From positions 4,188,156 through 4,252,155 of the forward strand of contig FN649751.1 of the NCBI GenBank assembly GCA_000310025.1: 64,000 nt of DNA. The letters are read 5' to 3'. The notes beneath the pieces were generated by a model. The model was not told where the DNA came from. It saw only the letters and a list, made by a program, of their open reading frames with translations, and did not search any database. Positions within the stretch are counted from its first letter, which is position 1; every line of letters starts with the position of its first letter. Both the position numbers and the translations under genes were made by a program. The stretch comes from Ectocarpus siliculosus (taxonomy: Eukaryota; Sar; Phaeophyceae; Ectocarpales; Ectocarpaceae). Positions 13,301 through 26,300 of this stretch are shown piece by piece.

Positions 13301-16300
13301 TAGCAGACTTCATCACAACATTTTGACACATGGTTACTCAAGGACAAACATCATCGGAATGATCGGGTGGCCCAATATTGCAGTCGATATACCAATGGCT
13401 TTCCGACGTGCATCCCGACCGTACCATTCGCGATACTTCTTAGCACATCGTGGAGACAGAGTCGAAAACGAACACCTGCTCACGATTTCATTGGTGAAAA
13501 ATCTTCCCGCGGGTGCGAGAACAGCACCGACACTACAGAAACACGTAGACCAGGGAGGCCTCTCGAACATGTATTGGTCGAATATGCACAGACACCTGAT
13601 GTGGACCTCGTGAATCGCGAAAAATGGATCCTGGGCAAGGCCTTGCCACAGAGCTAGCGAAGGTGTTGTTGGCCAACGGAAAAAAAGGATGGAGTAGAAA
13701 AATGAAGTAGAATGTGCAAACCCACCCGTCTAGGATGGAGCAGCAAGCAACAGATACTCGGTGAAAGAGTGGATGACGTTTTGGATGACAATAACGTGCA
13801 GGCTGTACGAGCACCGTGTCCATCGGAGAGGTCTGAACAGTACGGAAAAGGCACAACATGCAGGGACCGGGAAGAGAACACCCATTCCATACGGTCCAAG
13901 CCGTTGTATTTCTAGCGAGCTTACAAAGTCAATGGACAACGAACTCAAGAAAGTAGAGCGTGACCGATGTTGGCCGCATCAAATGATGGTTGGGCGAAAG
14001 CCCAAAGAGTTAGGGAAACGCTCCACCCAATCGCCTCTGCCCACCTGCTCGAAATTTTCCATGTCAGTCACCAGCAGTACCGTCGAAATATTCTTTGAAA
14101 GGGCCAACTGTTGCAAGCACCCCACAAACTTGTTGTTCCTCGACACGGATCCTAGGTGGAAGGAGCGAGCATGCGCCGCAATCGTCTGCAACGTTGAAAA
14201 CGGCGAAACGCGAAGTGCTCCGACATCAAATCTTGAACAATATCCCAAAGGCTGAATGCGTGCAGGGTGGGCGGCAAAGGAGGTGAGAGGGCACATTCAC
14301 CGTAGGTGTTTTTTTGTCGTTTTGAATCCTCTTCGGACAAACCAATGACCTGGTATCACATACACGTCCAGCCGTAAGCCTCAAATACCAGACCAGAACC
14401 GCAATTGAAACCCAAAACCAAACTTCATGCGAGGAATAAGGAATCATGGAAGGATTCCGCCAATTTACTGGTGGCGAGATACATTCTTGCGCGTGTGGAG
14501 GTCTGCTACTGGTTTCCTACGAAATTCCACCTGGGCCGAATGATGGCGCAAGATTACGCAAGGAAGTTGCCTCCTTCTATGGCGGTCGCGCAGACTCTTC
14601 GTGGTCGAAACTGTTATTGCGTGACAGACGAAAATCACTTGAACAAGTACAACTGGAGAAACAGAGGGAGCAGCAGGCCTATTACCAAGGCTAACCCCCC
14701 ATTCAAACGCCGCTCAACAAACCTGGCCCTCCACCGGGAAGAGCCGTGCCGATTCGTCTGCGATTCGTTGGCGAACGGCCGCCACAGGGCGAAAGAGGCC
14801 AGGAAACAGAGTCTGCGAGGCCCTCCCAGGCCGCAACCACTCCGAAATAAGAGTTCCTCCAACCTTAGAGCTCCCAAAGGCAGGACTTGACATGAATTCT
14901 ACCAAAAACTTTTGGAAAAAGGAAAAGCAGCGCGAAAAGGATAGGTGGACACGTGTAGAGGTTAATGCAAGGAATCAATATCATAGCTTGAGGCCTGGTC
15001 TGACCTCCCGCCGTCCCGATCCCGATGATACAGACAATAGGTGTAGCAGGAGATAATATGGTCCGTACCAATCCGGGGTTGGCACATATTCCGAGGCGAA
15101 TTTTCAAAGTCGTACCTCGTCTTCTCCGGCCGCAACCTCAACGAGAGAATATCATCGGTCGCTTGTTCACCTACGGGGTTCACCTGGTTTGAAGACACAT
15201 ACAGGACAGGACACTTCGGCCTTGGGTCTTGCCCCCTCTTTTTGAGGAAAACGGCGTTGAAGTGACCTTTCTGCACGCCACCTGCTTCGATTCAAAACCA
15301 AGGTATCCAAGAAACAAATATGAACACCATGAGACATGCTCTGTCCGTCCTTGATCAGACGGACCCATGGTTCTTTGGGCGAAGTTTGTGCCACACGTGC
15401 AAAGTTTGGGCGAATTCACCCTTTTCCAGGTTCAGCAGTGATCACATGAACAGTTGTGAATGCACGACTTCGTACTCGTCTTCAATCGACCGGTAACTGG
15501 CCATCAACTCCGAAAGTCTATCAATTTATTCATTAACAGAGTATCCTCAATAGCGGCGTGAAAAATGACGGTTGCGGCGGTTGCCGCGGTTGTTGGGTTG
15601 AGGTGATGGCAATAGTTGTCGACAGGGGCACCGGCGAGAAGAACGACCGCCACAAGCTGAAGCGTACATTATGAAATTGACCGATAATGCCGGGTTTGGG
15701 GAAAACATGAACCTTGAACATAGATAGGTCAGTTTGTTTCCTTTCCGGGTTCTGTGTGGTGGGGAGTGGCCTTGCCAACTGATGGAAAGTGAAGGGCTCG
15801 GTCTTGTAGTGTCTAAGCGATCTACCATTCTGGTGGCTGCTGGCCCATCGCGCACCGGTTGGTTTGAAGTCCAGTGTGCACCGCTCCTTCTCTTCCGCGG
15901 AGGACATCTCCGGTGGCTTGGCCCATCGCTCTCCGCTTGAGCCCGCCGCCGCTTGATTGGCAGGCCTGCCCCCTAGCCCGCCGGACTCTGTGAGCAGATC
16001 TTCGGGCCCGCTCACTTGGGTGCCGGTGGCGGCTGATGTATCCCATGGCGTGAAGGGGGCTACGAATATGTCATTGTAGCGGGCGGCCACCCTGCGAAGA
16101 CGTCGCACGGTGGCAGAGTTACCCTTGGCAAGGTGGCAGAGTTGCCCTTATCGTACATGCTCTGTTCGTCTGCGTTACGTAAATAAGAGTTGTTCTGGCT
16201 GGGCTAGTCATTTTTGTTTTTTTTGCACACGTTGTGTGTTTGTGGATACCGTCTGCTGCCAACATCAAGAAATGGGTTGCACCCGCTGGGACTACCCGTC

Positions 16301-18424
16301 GACACAAAAAAAACACGGACGCAGAAACTCGGCTTTGCCCACACCACCCGCTTGCTCCAGGGTTGCATTGGCCAGAAACCGCAAAGCCGAAGCAATGTCG
16401 CCGTGGGGTGATTTTTTCGTTGTCCATACTACAGTGTACATGCTCCTTGTTTGGTGGTCGTTGCAATACATTCGGAGTACGTCAACAGCAACTAGAGAGA
16501 GGGACACCGTTGCACCAGACAAATCTATAAAAACTCACTGGGCCCTGGGCTCGACCCAGTCGTGCAAGAACACCCTTTCGGTCGCGATAGACATCACGAA
16601 TGCGCTCATCATGCCGGCCATGTGGTTTCCCAACCCGTGAACGGTGTTCGAAAACACTAGGTACTTAGTCGGGCGGACCCTCGACGATGTCCCGGCCGAA
16701 GGTGGCATCCCGTTCTCGTCCTTGTCCTCCATTCCAACCACAACCCCTCGCGTGAGCAGGCTGTATCGATCCGCTGCATAAGCTTTCCAAAATAGGTCTT
16801 CGCAATGCAATTCGATCGAAGAAACAGTGCGAAAAAAACGGTGTTAGTCAATTGCTATTGAGAATTTGATACCATGGTACAATGTATATGTAGAAGTACC
16901 ATTTTTCCATGGCAAAACAAGCTCTCTGCCTCAGGCGAACAGCATGAAGACAAGTTAACCCTATCAACCAAGCTGTTTGTTGTTGGCTTTGAGCTTTCAC
17001 CGAAAAGGCAAACTGCTCACACAAATCAAATACGAACATAGGATCCGGCTTGAACTCTATCTCACGCCGTTCTCGTTCAACTTTTCACTTTGTCTCAGTG
17101 ACCCACTAGATCACATGTTCATTTGACAGTCTCTGAAAGTGTCGTGCAACAACGTTCTGAATACGTCGTGACTATGACACAGAACCTGTGCCTTAGGAAA
17201 AGCATGGATGGGGTGCCAACAGCTGGTGTGTGGAGATCGAGAGACACTTTTCTCGCACGTTTACGGGTGAACGGGCGTGGCCGGTTAAGGCCAACCACCC
17301 ATCTTGCACGCATGTCTTGTTTCCCAACATTTGGTAGTGTTTGACGGCCTGAACGGCTTCGTTGTCGTCAGGCGGGGTGACGTCTTGCAGTTAGCTCGGG
17401 TTGTACCCTTCGCCCCAGAAAGCTTAAAGAGGCTAGGAACCGTTTGAGGTCGCAAATCAACTCTCATCGGGGTCGCACCAGGGTGAAGCCTGTCCGTATC
17501 TCCTTCAGCGGAGAGAGTCGATGGTTCTCCAGCGGGGGTTCCGTCTTCTGCCACAGGAAGCCTCTCTGCTGACGGTTTACGCCCTCCTTTATCCTCGCCC
17601 GAGAGGAGCGGGGATACTAGAAGCGGGGCGGATTGGGGCTTCTCTACCGGCCCTACTACCTCCACGCGACCAACGCGAACTTCGCTCTCGACACAAGGGA
17701 ATTGGCGGGATCCACAGTTTAAACCTGAAAGGAGACCGGTTATTCAGTACCAAGAAGGGTACGCGGCTGGTTGCCGTGGTATGGTGGTGGCTGAACAGCG
17801 TTACCTGATGTTGCGTCAATGAGGGGTATATTTGGCAACGAACGGTGGGGCTTCATCCTCAACGTAGAGTCGATGGGTGCAGATGACCCCGGACTGCTGT
17901 GGCAGCCACATCAGACGCGACATCTCGTAGGTGGCTTCCCTTTTTTTAAAGGGGGACCAACGTACTGTAGTTGTCCCACACAAACACAATGCCCAACCTT
18001 GTGTTTGCCATACTGATCAGTCTCCTGTTTTCGAACCAAACCAATCTAACGGTGAAAATAGAGGACTGAAGATATCCTGTACGCACGACTTTCGTGTGGA
18101 TCCTCCCAAGGAAATCCCATCCAGAAGATTGACGCCCATCACGGAGCGTGTGATGGCAACGGCCCTTGTTCTTTTCGGATTTTCCTCATATCCCATGCTC
18201 CCTCGTTCCACCCAGATGCTCCTCGCTTGTTGCTGCCTGAAACGTACCAATGACATGTTATATAATCAACTTTGTGTAGGCATGGGACCCTCCCTCCAAG
18301 CCGACCTACCTTCTTGTGTGGCGGCCTTCCGAGAAGCTGTATGCATTGCCTTCAAGCTTCCCCATTGTCGCCCTACTTCCCACGTGGCGCACCAAACACC
18401 CAAAATACAGAACGACCATGCCAT
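10382..18424 (-). CDS. Fucosyltransferase-like gene, plant xyloglucan fucosyltransferase (GT37) type
   Basis: Probable Golgi enzyme moving fucose from GDP-fucose to a glycan. Supported exons (minus): 17724-17407, 16773-16539, 16091-15826, 15372-15328, 15281-15184, 14863-14723, 14151-14045, 12820-12713, 11801-11687 and 10536-10382 (stop). Phases agree at every junction except across 14723-14151, where one exon is unresolved (candidate near 14.44-14.53 kb). Order of domains: a Ser/Pro/Glu-rich stem; the nucleotide-sugar region GLGNHMAGMMSAFVMSIATE with FLHDW; a low-complexity insert; CPVLYVSSNQ; LFPGLFRPVAAV; ISTVLLVTDMENFEQ; NADIAVTSPRSSYSALAAAR, which matches the acceptor-loop and sugar-binding end of this fold; and a Cys-containing tail. 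A candidate first exon at 18424-18310 (MAWSFCILGVWCATW, a short signal anchor) and a stem exon ending at 17805 do not match each other in phase, so the N terminus is provisional. A GT23 relative is the alternative reading. Confidence 0.8.
10985..11140. repeat. Short tandem repeat with TCCACGGAC/GTCCGTGGA motifs
   Basis: Two adjacent units of about 45 bp share AACTTTTCCATGG, AGTTACGGACAT and ACGGACCG. Related TCCACGGAC motifs recur near 11450 and, as CGTCCGTGGGCGG, near 26690. It lies in the last intron of the fucosyltransferase-like gene. Confidence 0.6.
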
Positions 18425-18983
18425 TCGGTGAGTGGCCTTGCTGACTGCTATTTGTTTGCGGCAGAGGTTCATCTCGTAACCTCCAGATCCTTCAACACCA
18501 CGTCGAACTAGAGGAAAAACCAAAGTTGTAAACACGAGGGACGGACGAGTGGGCGGGCGTTGTCAATCTTGATGAGCTATACTGTAGTATGTGATCGAGG
18601 TACAGGCTGGTGACAGAGTTATTCGTTGATTCTGAGCCACTCAAGTTTTGGAAGAAAAACACTACCGGTAGTCCACGTGTACTGAAAGACAATCGTTCGA
18701 GATTTCTATCTCCACATTCATGAAACGTGCCAAAACATTGTCCCTCAGCCAATACCCGACGGGTCCGTAAAAATCTCCGCCAATTGGTGATAATTCACAA
18801 TATACCATCGTCCACCGAAACGAACGCCCGTCGGCATGTCCATCAACCTTGGCTACATTAATGACGTAGGCCTAAATGTGGAACACGTTATCCTTCGTAC
18901 TCTTCCATTCACAGGCATGTAGCCTTTCGAAGGCCTCGTGCCCAAAGGCATGTTGTGTTTTCAACGGGTAGATTCTCTGGAAG

Positions 18984-19062
18984 GTTGTTGTTGTTGTTGT
19001 CTTCACATTAAAAACCGTTCCGTTCTCTCTGCCCAGTACCTTCTTCTGCCTGTACTAGTCTA
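18984..19062 (+). repeat. (GTT)n-linked dispersed repeat, copy 1
   Basis: A short (GTT) run is followed by GTCTTCACAT, AAAAACCGTTCCG, TCTCTCT and CCCAGTACCTTC. The same ordered blocks occur at 22486-22585 and, more diverged, at 47322-47400. This copy is about 560 bp upstream of the provisional start of the minus-strand fucosyltransferase-like gene. Confidence 0.7.
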
Positions 19063-19220
19063 ACACTTGACGGGGTCGATTCCCGTGGTCACAGGCTAAC
19101 TCACCCAAAAAAAGGTGTACGAAAATAAAATGGACCCGAAGGGTCCGCAAGCCAATAAAAGTCAAAGACAGACAATCTAGGCCACTCCGCTCGCCTCTCT
19201 GCACTCTATGGGAGGAAACC

Positions 19221-19390
19221 CTAGATTGGAAAAATATAGAAAAAAGAAAAAGAAAACAAAAGAGAAAAAGAAAGAGAAAGAAAAGAAAAAGAAAAAGAAA
19301 AAGGAAAAGAAAAAGAAAAAGAAAGGAAGAGAGCAGATGGAGAGAAGCAAAGGGAAAGAGAATGACACAGACAGAGAAAGACACACGCCG
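19221..19390. repeat. Purine (GAAAAA-like) microsatellite tract
   Basis: About 170 bp of nearly pure A and G on the plus strand, mostly AAAAAG and AAAGAG steps. Its complement gives apparent Phe/Ser/Leu-rich open frames, which are compositional artefacts. Confidence 0.85.
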
Positions 19391-19969
19391 TAGCGACAAA
19401 CAACAAACAAACAAAACAGAACAACAAAAGACAACACAAGACAAAGCGGGCCACTCGAGCCAGCCCATGCACGTCATCGCTCGCGGGGGGTTGGTGCAAT
19501 GGTGCAGTGCCGGGGGGGGGGGGGGGGATAAGTCAAGCAAGAGGTTCATTTCGGCACGGTGTTTCGCGCCACTCGATCCGCCTCTTCGCGATTCCTGCCT
19601 TGCCTCGCCGTCTCGTCCGCCTGCTGTACCCCTCCCACCCCCGTGGTTGTTGCAGTGTCCGTGTTGTTGTCGGGCTTCTTGTTTCGTTTGAGCGCTCGTT
19701 GTCGCGGCGTGATATTCGATTCAGACTGACTATTGTTGGTTCTGATTCGAAGAGCGACGTGCTTTTCTCTCCCTCAAGTATGCATGATATAGCAGTAGAC
19801 CGTACTGTAGTCTAGTTGTTCGTCTCGTAAATTAGCGGTTAAATACCTACGGGCAAGCACACGGGCCTTTTAGTCCGCAAGAGTCATCGCCAGGAGTCTA
19901 TTGTATTCTATTCTGCTCGTTTGCCTACATACGTACAGCGTGGTCTGTTAGAGTATACTTACATAGTCA

Positions 19970-20596
19970 GGCCAGTTGTTATGGTAGATTTTCCCAGATT
20001 GGAATCCGGAGGGTCGACAGAAAATGGTAAGCCACCCCCCAAAGGAGGAGGCCTGCGTACTGGATAGCAAGCAGAGCCCACCACGGCACTTCGATACTTA
20101 GTCCTCGCCTCACAGAGACCTGTTCCTTATCAAACCACCGATCCGATGCTGTACAGCTGTCCACTGATGTGAGCTTTGCGGAGCCAAGTTTGGGCAGCTA
20201 GAATGGAGTGTGCACAGAGTAGCCTCGGATATGAAAGCAAATTCACAATTCCCAGATTGGAATTTCAATTTCAACCAATTCCAGTTTGGAATCCATGAGG
20301 AATTCCCACGCAGGATCGTCCAACATTCCCAGATTGGAACCCTATTTTTCCAAGCATGAACACACACTCCACCCGAGCTCCCCAAACTTGGCTCCGAGAG
20401 GCTCACAGCAATGTGGCCTACAGCATCGAAGGTTTGATCGCAAACGGGTTTCTGTGAGGCGAGTACTGATTGACAAAGCGCTTTGGTGTGCTTTTCCCAC
20501 CAAGTGCGCAGAACTCCTGCTGACGCATGGGGGTTTGGATGTAAAAGGTGTAATATCGGGATTCCCAGTTGGGAAGTCTTTCCATAACAACTGGCC
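19970..20596. repeat. Imperfect inverted repeat (foldback), about 627 bp
   Basis: The outer ends read GGCCAGTTGTTATGG and its inverse. The two halves (about 19970-20275 and 20290-20596) align as reverse complements over most of their length, sharing TCTGTGAGGCGAG, TACAGCATCG and GGCTCCG. Five near-palindromic copies of TTCCCAGATTGGAA lie at the ends, centre and within the arms (about 19993, 20249, 20276, 20324 and 20560). No transposase is encoded. Confidence 0.7.
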
Positions 20597-22485
20597 TCAG
20601 CGCGGACTCGTAAGCCTTCTAACAGAGGAGGTATGTAGATAGATACATGTCGTCCTGCTCTAGACTCGAATCCGCAAAGAATAACGAATGCAAACAGTTA
20701 GACAATCCGAACGGAGAACCCCCCATCCATGGCGATGATCTTAGGGGCCACACGTAAAAACGCGAGTACATGTGGCGGATGATGGGCACACTCTACTCAC
20801 ATAGTATAGTATGTAGACAACCAGATTGAGAACTCTCGCTCTTCGTTGGCAGATCCAAATCTTGGCCTGTTGAACGCGTTATATTAGACACCAGTGGATG
20901 GTCTTTGTCCTTCTGAGAGCAGTCCGCCAGAAGCTCTCGACTGCCGGCTCTTCGATATGGTTCCCGCTCGGACACGGGCGAGATATCTAGCAGCAGCATC
21001 GATGCTATCGAGCGCGGCGAAACTACACGAGTTGCTTTTTTTTTTTTTTTTCGTCGACAACATGCGGAACACGCCTCTCGCGGCAGGTTGGTCGACCCGC
21101 CGCGGCCAATCCGATGCTAATATTGGTTGGTTGTAACCGTCGCAGTATCTTTTGACGAAAATGACAGTCTCGCGCTGTTCATTTCATTTTTCACATCAGA
21201 GGGGCTACACAAGTCACGTGCGTTTGCGTGTTCTGGAAGGCGACACCACCATCAGGTAGGAAGCGCAACCATGCCACATGCAGTAGTTCATCGGCGGGCA
21301 TGCTGGAGTCGTTCGTCGGCGTTCTCTGTTATTTGGTCGAAGCATGCACATCCATATATGTGCATGAATATGGATATACATACATGCAGTTGGATCCTGT
21401 ACTTGTATTTGTTTCGTGCATCGATGAGCCACCAAACTTGAAAGCAGCACACCGAAACACCGTACCTACCAAGGTAGAGGTGGATCGACGCGCAGCGCGC
21501 TCACGGGTGAGAAGTATTGTACAACGTGAACGGAGCATTACAGTGACAGTAGTGCACGCTGAAGGAACGTATGGATGGACGTCCCTGAAATAGACGTGTC
21601 GACGGATAGGTTGACGTGAACACGGACAAGACTGCTAACACTGTAGCTGTCTACAATATGAACGTTTCCCCAAAATGTCGGAGGACCTGTGCACATCGCG
21701 ACACCAAAGTATAACTTTGAGATTCGCAATCCGATGCATATGTGGAGGCAACCAATCCCCGCTCGCGATCGGTTTGTGTGTACGGATGCCTTTTCTATCC
21801 GTTGAAGTGTTCACGCACGTCTAGCTATGCGGGCGTGATCACGCTCATGTTTGTGGACCAGGTCCACGAACGGCTATATCTATGCGTGCCCCGAGGCTGC
21901 CCATGGACAATATTGTCATTGCCAAAGTACACGTGCTACAGTAGTCTATGTAGTCTACATAGTAGCTGGCAAACATACGATGTTTGACAGGCCGCGTAGA
22001 GTCATCACTGATGCATTCAGGCTACGTCATGTTATATATATACTCACAGGATGGTCGTCGTGACGTGATACACATTTCTTGTTATTAGTATGGAAAAAAA
22101 TAAAAAAAAGATGGCTCGATTTTTGTATTTCTACAGCAGTATGGACCAGACGCCGACTGTACATGGAAGTCGTACGAGTGTCGACTTAGTTGTGCTGTCA
22201 CAGCATCTTCCACGCACTTCTGCCAGTGCTGGTTTGTTGATTGGAGTCTTGTAGGTCGAGATACAGCAGTGGGATTCTCGGGTTGTGGAGGCAAAAGTGA
22301 ACCAGAGCAAAAAATTGCATGCATAGCTCGACTACTACAGTATCCCGCTCAACTTTTTTTTTTTGCGACATGTGGTTGCATATTTCTTTGCCACTGCCGA
22401 AAAAGACCGCTGGATCTTTACGCAGTCCACCTTTCGCATTTATCATTTTACACCGAACGACGCGGGACGGGTCGACCTTCATCAT

Positions 22486-22585
22486 TGCTGTTGTTGTTGT
22501 TGTTGTTGTTGTTGTTGTCTTCACATGAAAAACCGTTCCGATCTCTCTCTACCCAGTAACTTCATATGTCCGTACTTGTAGATTA
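22486..22585 (+). repeat. (GTT)n-linked dispersed repeat, copy 2
   Basis: The longest GTT run of the family (about 11 units) is followed by GTCTTCACAT, GAAAAACCGTTCCG, TCTCTCT and ACCCAGTAACTTC. It lies about 780 bp upstream of the plus-strand GT23 gene, in sense orientation. Confidence 0.7.
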
Positions 22586-23363
22586 CCTGTTGGAAATGGT
22601 GGGAATCCCTTCATTCCGAGAGAGCCACAGGTCGGCATCCGGCCTTTTCTCTTTTTGTATGCACTTTTCTTCCTGTGAAGTTTTGACGTTGCGCTTGTCA
22701 TCGTCGCTGAAGTGTTTGTGGCTTCAAACCTTCTCAGCCAGCCTTCAAACTTCTTGCTTGTTGATAAGTCTCCGTGGTAACTTCTCCGCGCATGAGTCAT
22801 GCAGTTATGACCTGCGCTTTGACTTTCACGATGGGTATTTTACCTCTTTGTCTTGCATTGGTGAGTACCTGCGTTATACGGAAGGATCGTTCCACGACGC
22901 AAACGTCGACGTCTCCGGGTATTTTTTTGTTCCCTCCGCACTCCTTCCTTGCGGCGGTTTTCACACCGACTTCGAACGTGGGGTGCAATTTCCTCTCTTC
23001 GTACCTTCCTCGTCGGCCTTCTCCATCGTTATGTACATAATGTATACCTCGATTTTTCGGCTTTTCGATTCCGATAGAGACAAGACTACGGACTGACATT
23101 TCCCTTTCACCCCCGACGGGACCGCGCGCTCGTCGAGTGCCGAAATTCTTCACCACTTCCTTGCCTCTCCCAACACCGTCCCTTCTTCCCGCCCCAACAA
23201 ATCTTCTCCCCTTCTTCTTCTTCTTTCCTTCCTCCCGGACACTCACCACCATCCGTCCTGGATGTTGGCCCCCAGCCCCATTGGGGGGCGGGGGGCCAAT
23301 CCTTAACCCTAGTTACTCATATCACCTGTGTGACTCATTTCCAGGGTCGTTTGGGGTTCAATC

Positions 23364-26300
23364 ATGGCAATAATAAAAGCATCGCTCCCAACCGCGCTAG
23401 CGCTCGCGGTGGGGATTCTGGACGTCTTGGGAAAGGCCTTCGGAGAGCGAGGTAAGATCGCGGAAGGTGCGCTGTCAAAAGAGGTCCTTGTCAATGCCAG
23501 TACTTGATCTGTGAGGCACCTGGTACATAATGTAGAGGTCATCGTCCTGCGTTACTACTACGAGGTTTCGATCACGACATACGTCTTCGATGTTTATGCA
23601 AGTTAAGGTCTATCACGCTCCTCCTTTCTCCAAAAGTGTCCTGTGTTACATTTGTTGTTGGGGGTGGTAGATTCGCCTTGCGATCCGACGCAAGCACTGA
23701 CACTCCCAAGTGTGCTCTCGTGCTGCCTTGTTGTTTGGAACCTGACAACGGATACAAGGGGGTGTACCCCCGACCTTACCATTCGTTGCGGTAGACGTTG
23801 GTCTTCGCCGAGAAAATGGGACATTCTCCGAAGAATGGATGGACAAGTTTAGCAGTGACGCGGTTGGCTGCGCTGGTTCGGCGAAAGACCCATACCTGTG
23901 GAGGCCTGCTGGTTACGGCAGCAATATTAACAGTAAGTCGCACAAAAAAATGTCAATTCAAGCTGGTTCAGATTATTCGACGGGTATTCATCGTACAAAT
24001 TGTCTCGTACACCAGACGACAAAGCACACCCCTAACTTGTGTCACCCGTGAAGTGTCAGGAAGGATTGTCTGAGGCACAGGTGGTGCTTGGATTGAGCGA
24101 GTTGTGAGGAATTTCCCGAGACACGTTCCGCTCTATTCATACATTGGCCCAGAGACAAGTTGTGGAATGCGGGTTGTTGTTCGTTTCTTGCAAACTGCTC
24201 CCCCATCCCTCGTACAGCTGCAGCCGGCGACGGCACCGTACGCCTTCAAAGACCTCTATCCAACTTGCAACAAGTCGGAAGTCATTGCCTCTTCATAGAA
24301 AGGCACAACACAGCACATCGGGTTTTTCACTCGCGCTCGTGCCCGCCACCCACAAACAAACCCAAAATGATGGGTTTTGAAGAAAGATGCACTCGGTGCC
24401 CAAGTAGCACTCTGAACTTGCCAGGAAAAATATTTCAACACTCGTTCTGGCCCTTCCTCATAACGTGCTTTGGCAGATATGCTTCTCGTCTGGGCTAATG
24501 CAATTTTGGAGGGGCGCAATGATGCCTCTGTCATCACCCAGACGGGCAGATATTTCTCTCGAACGACGTGCGACGTTGAAAGCAACGGAGTAGAAACACG
24601 GGGAGGCTGGCATTGCATCTTTGCTGCGGTACCCCACCTATGCGCCTTTGACAGTGACAAGGTCCGCCTCCGTTGGCACTCCTTGTCTTGGGGTTATGTA
24701 TTTCCAACAACCTTCGCATGGCACGGGCTCCCTGTTCTCAAAGTACGCATGCCCGCCGTTCGATGCTGTGATGGAAACGTTGACAGCGACGCACCAACGT
24801 CGAGAAATGTCGAGATTTTGTGCTGCAAGTGCGTCGGGGTAGTTGCGATTGGTCTTCCCGCAGCAAGCAGGCGTCGTTGGATACTTCTGAACAACGGTAG
24901 TCCCGTTCTGGCGTACCACGAGTGAGCCCCCTGCTCTTCCAATACCATGCTAAACGCGTCTAGCACTGCGGTGTGCTCGACCACTATTCTCCTCGCCGGC
25001 TGAATTCTTCAGGACTGGAACAAGTTCAACAATCGGCATCATGTATCCGCAAACGACATGAAAGAAGGCGGTGGCTTAAAGGACATAACCGTCATTCGTA
25101 AAAGACGTACCTCGACCGAACAGTCCCTTGCAGTGCTTGGCTACAGCATGCTGGAGGTTATGGCTGTGAGTTGGTCATGGTGAAATATTTTTGTGGAATC
25201 ATCGGAAATCCCTCCGGGAGGATTGCTTCTGGTATGCCGCAGATAGGTAGGCGATGAACGTGAATTGGTTAATCCTGCCGTTGCGTATCTGTGCAATGGT
25301 TGTCCGTCGTAGACGCGTGCAGCTCCTTTTCAGGCGTTTGCCCTCTGGCTCCGTCAAGACTGCGATTGTGATAATCACATGACGTTGCTCAATGTTTCAT
25401 TGCATTCGGCAGATGCTACATAATTTGTTACATACACATATTCAGCCATGGTTCAAGGCCGATGTTCAAGCTATTCTTGACAAACCCGACATCGCCGCGA
25501 TGAGGAGCGGAAAGTACGTCGGCCTACACATCCGCCGAACAGACAAGGCGAACGAAGTACAGCCCGTCAAGACCAAGGTGCAGTGTTTCAAGATGAATTG
25601 CAGGGGGGCTCATGCTAAAGCGTTGCTCCATTAGTTTACCGGGTACGTTCGGGCTTTAAGAACGTCATCGCCCCATAGGTCGGTAGCCCGCACTCAAATA
25701 AAAATCGCTAGGCTTCCGCCCTCACCGATTACTGGCCAAGTGAGTACCGGAGCTTCTGTTTCACCTGACAGGCATACTTGGCGAAGGCTGTCAACTATCT
25801 TGCCTCGCCGACGAACGACATGGCAGCTACAAATATCACAGGAATATGGGTGTCTTCAGATGACGAAGCTGTGTTCGACGAGGTGCGCGTCTTATTCAAA
25901 CGTTGTCGTTGAAGCACCAGTAGGCCATTGCGACGCCGTGTCGCCACCGGGAGTTCTACCGCTCGAAACTTGACAGACTCCACGATCTTGTCCATCCCTG
26001 CAGATCGTTAGTGTTGAGAAAGTTCCAAACCGCCGTGCGTCGTGCAAGACTTGCCGCCTACCGATATTTCTATATATAGTTCTTACAAACTACTTTGAGC
26101 CACGTGCGCATACGACGGTTATTGTCGGTCATGACGGGGTGAACGCTACCCTGCTTAAGGCGCCACACCAAGATACTATCCTACATCACCTTGGCAAGGC
26201 GACGTTTCAACGTGCAAGGTTCTTAGATTGACCATGTTTCTTGAATGCATTTATTCTTCACAAAGTACCACTCTCCGTACGCTGCGCAACGAGATCGTCC

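Larger units (their letters stand above)
18425..23363. other. 4.9-kb spacer between divergent transferase genes
   Basis: The stretch separates the fucosyltransferase-like gene read leftward from the GT23 gene read rightward, so both promoters should lie here; no core promoter motif could be assigned. It holds two copies of a (GTT)n-linked repeat, a purine tract at 19221-19390, a run of about 14 G near 19511, the inverted repeat at 19970-20596 and a pyrimidine-rich tract at 23100-23240 ahead of the GT23 start. Confidence 0.5.

Noticed and set aside
19055-19549. Phe/Leu/Ser-rich minus-strand frames of 86-164 codons
   Set aside because: They translate a purine microsatellite and its flank; composition alone explains them.
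25702-25740. Possible extra 28-nt exon in GT23 copy A before the GTGAGT at 25740
   Set aside because: It would break the reading frame; joining 25577 directly to 25772 keeps phase and matches copy B exactly.
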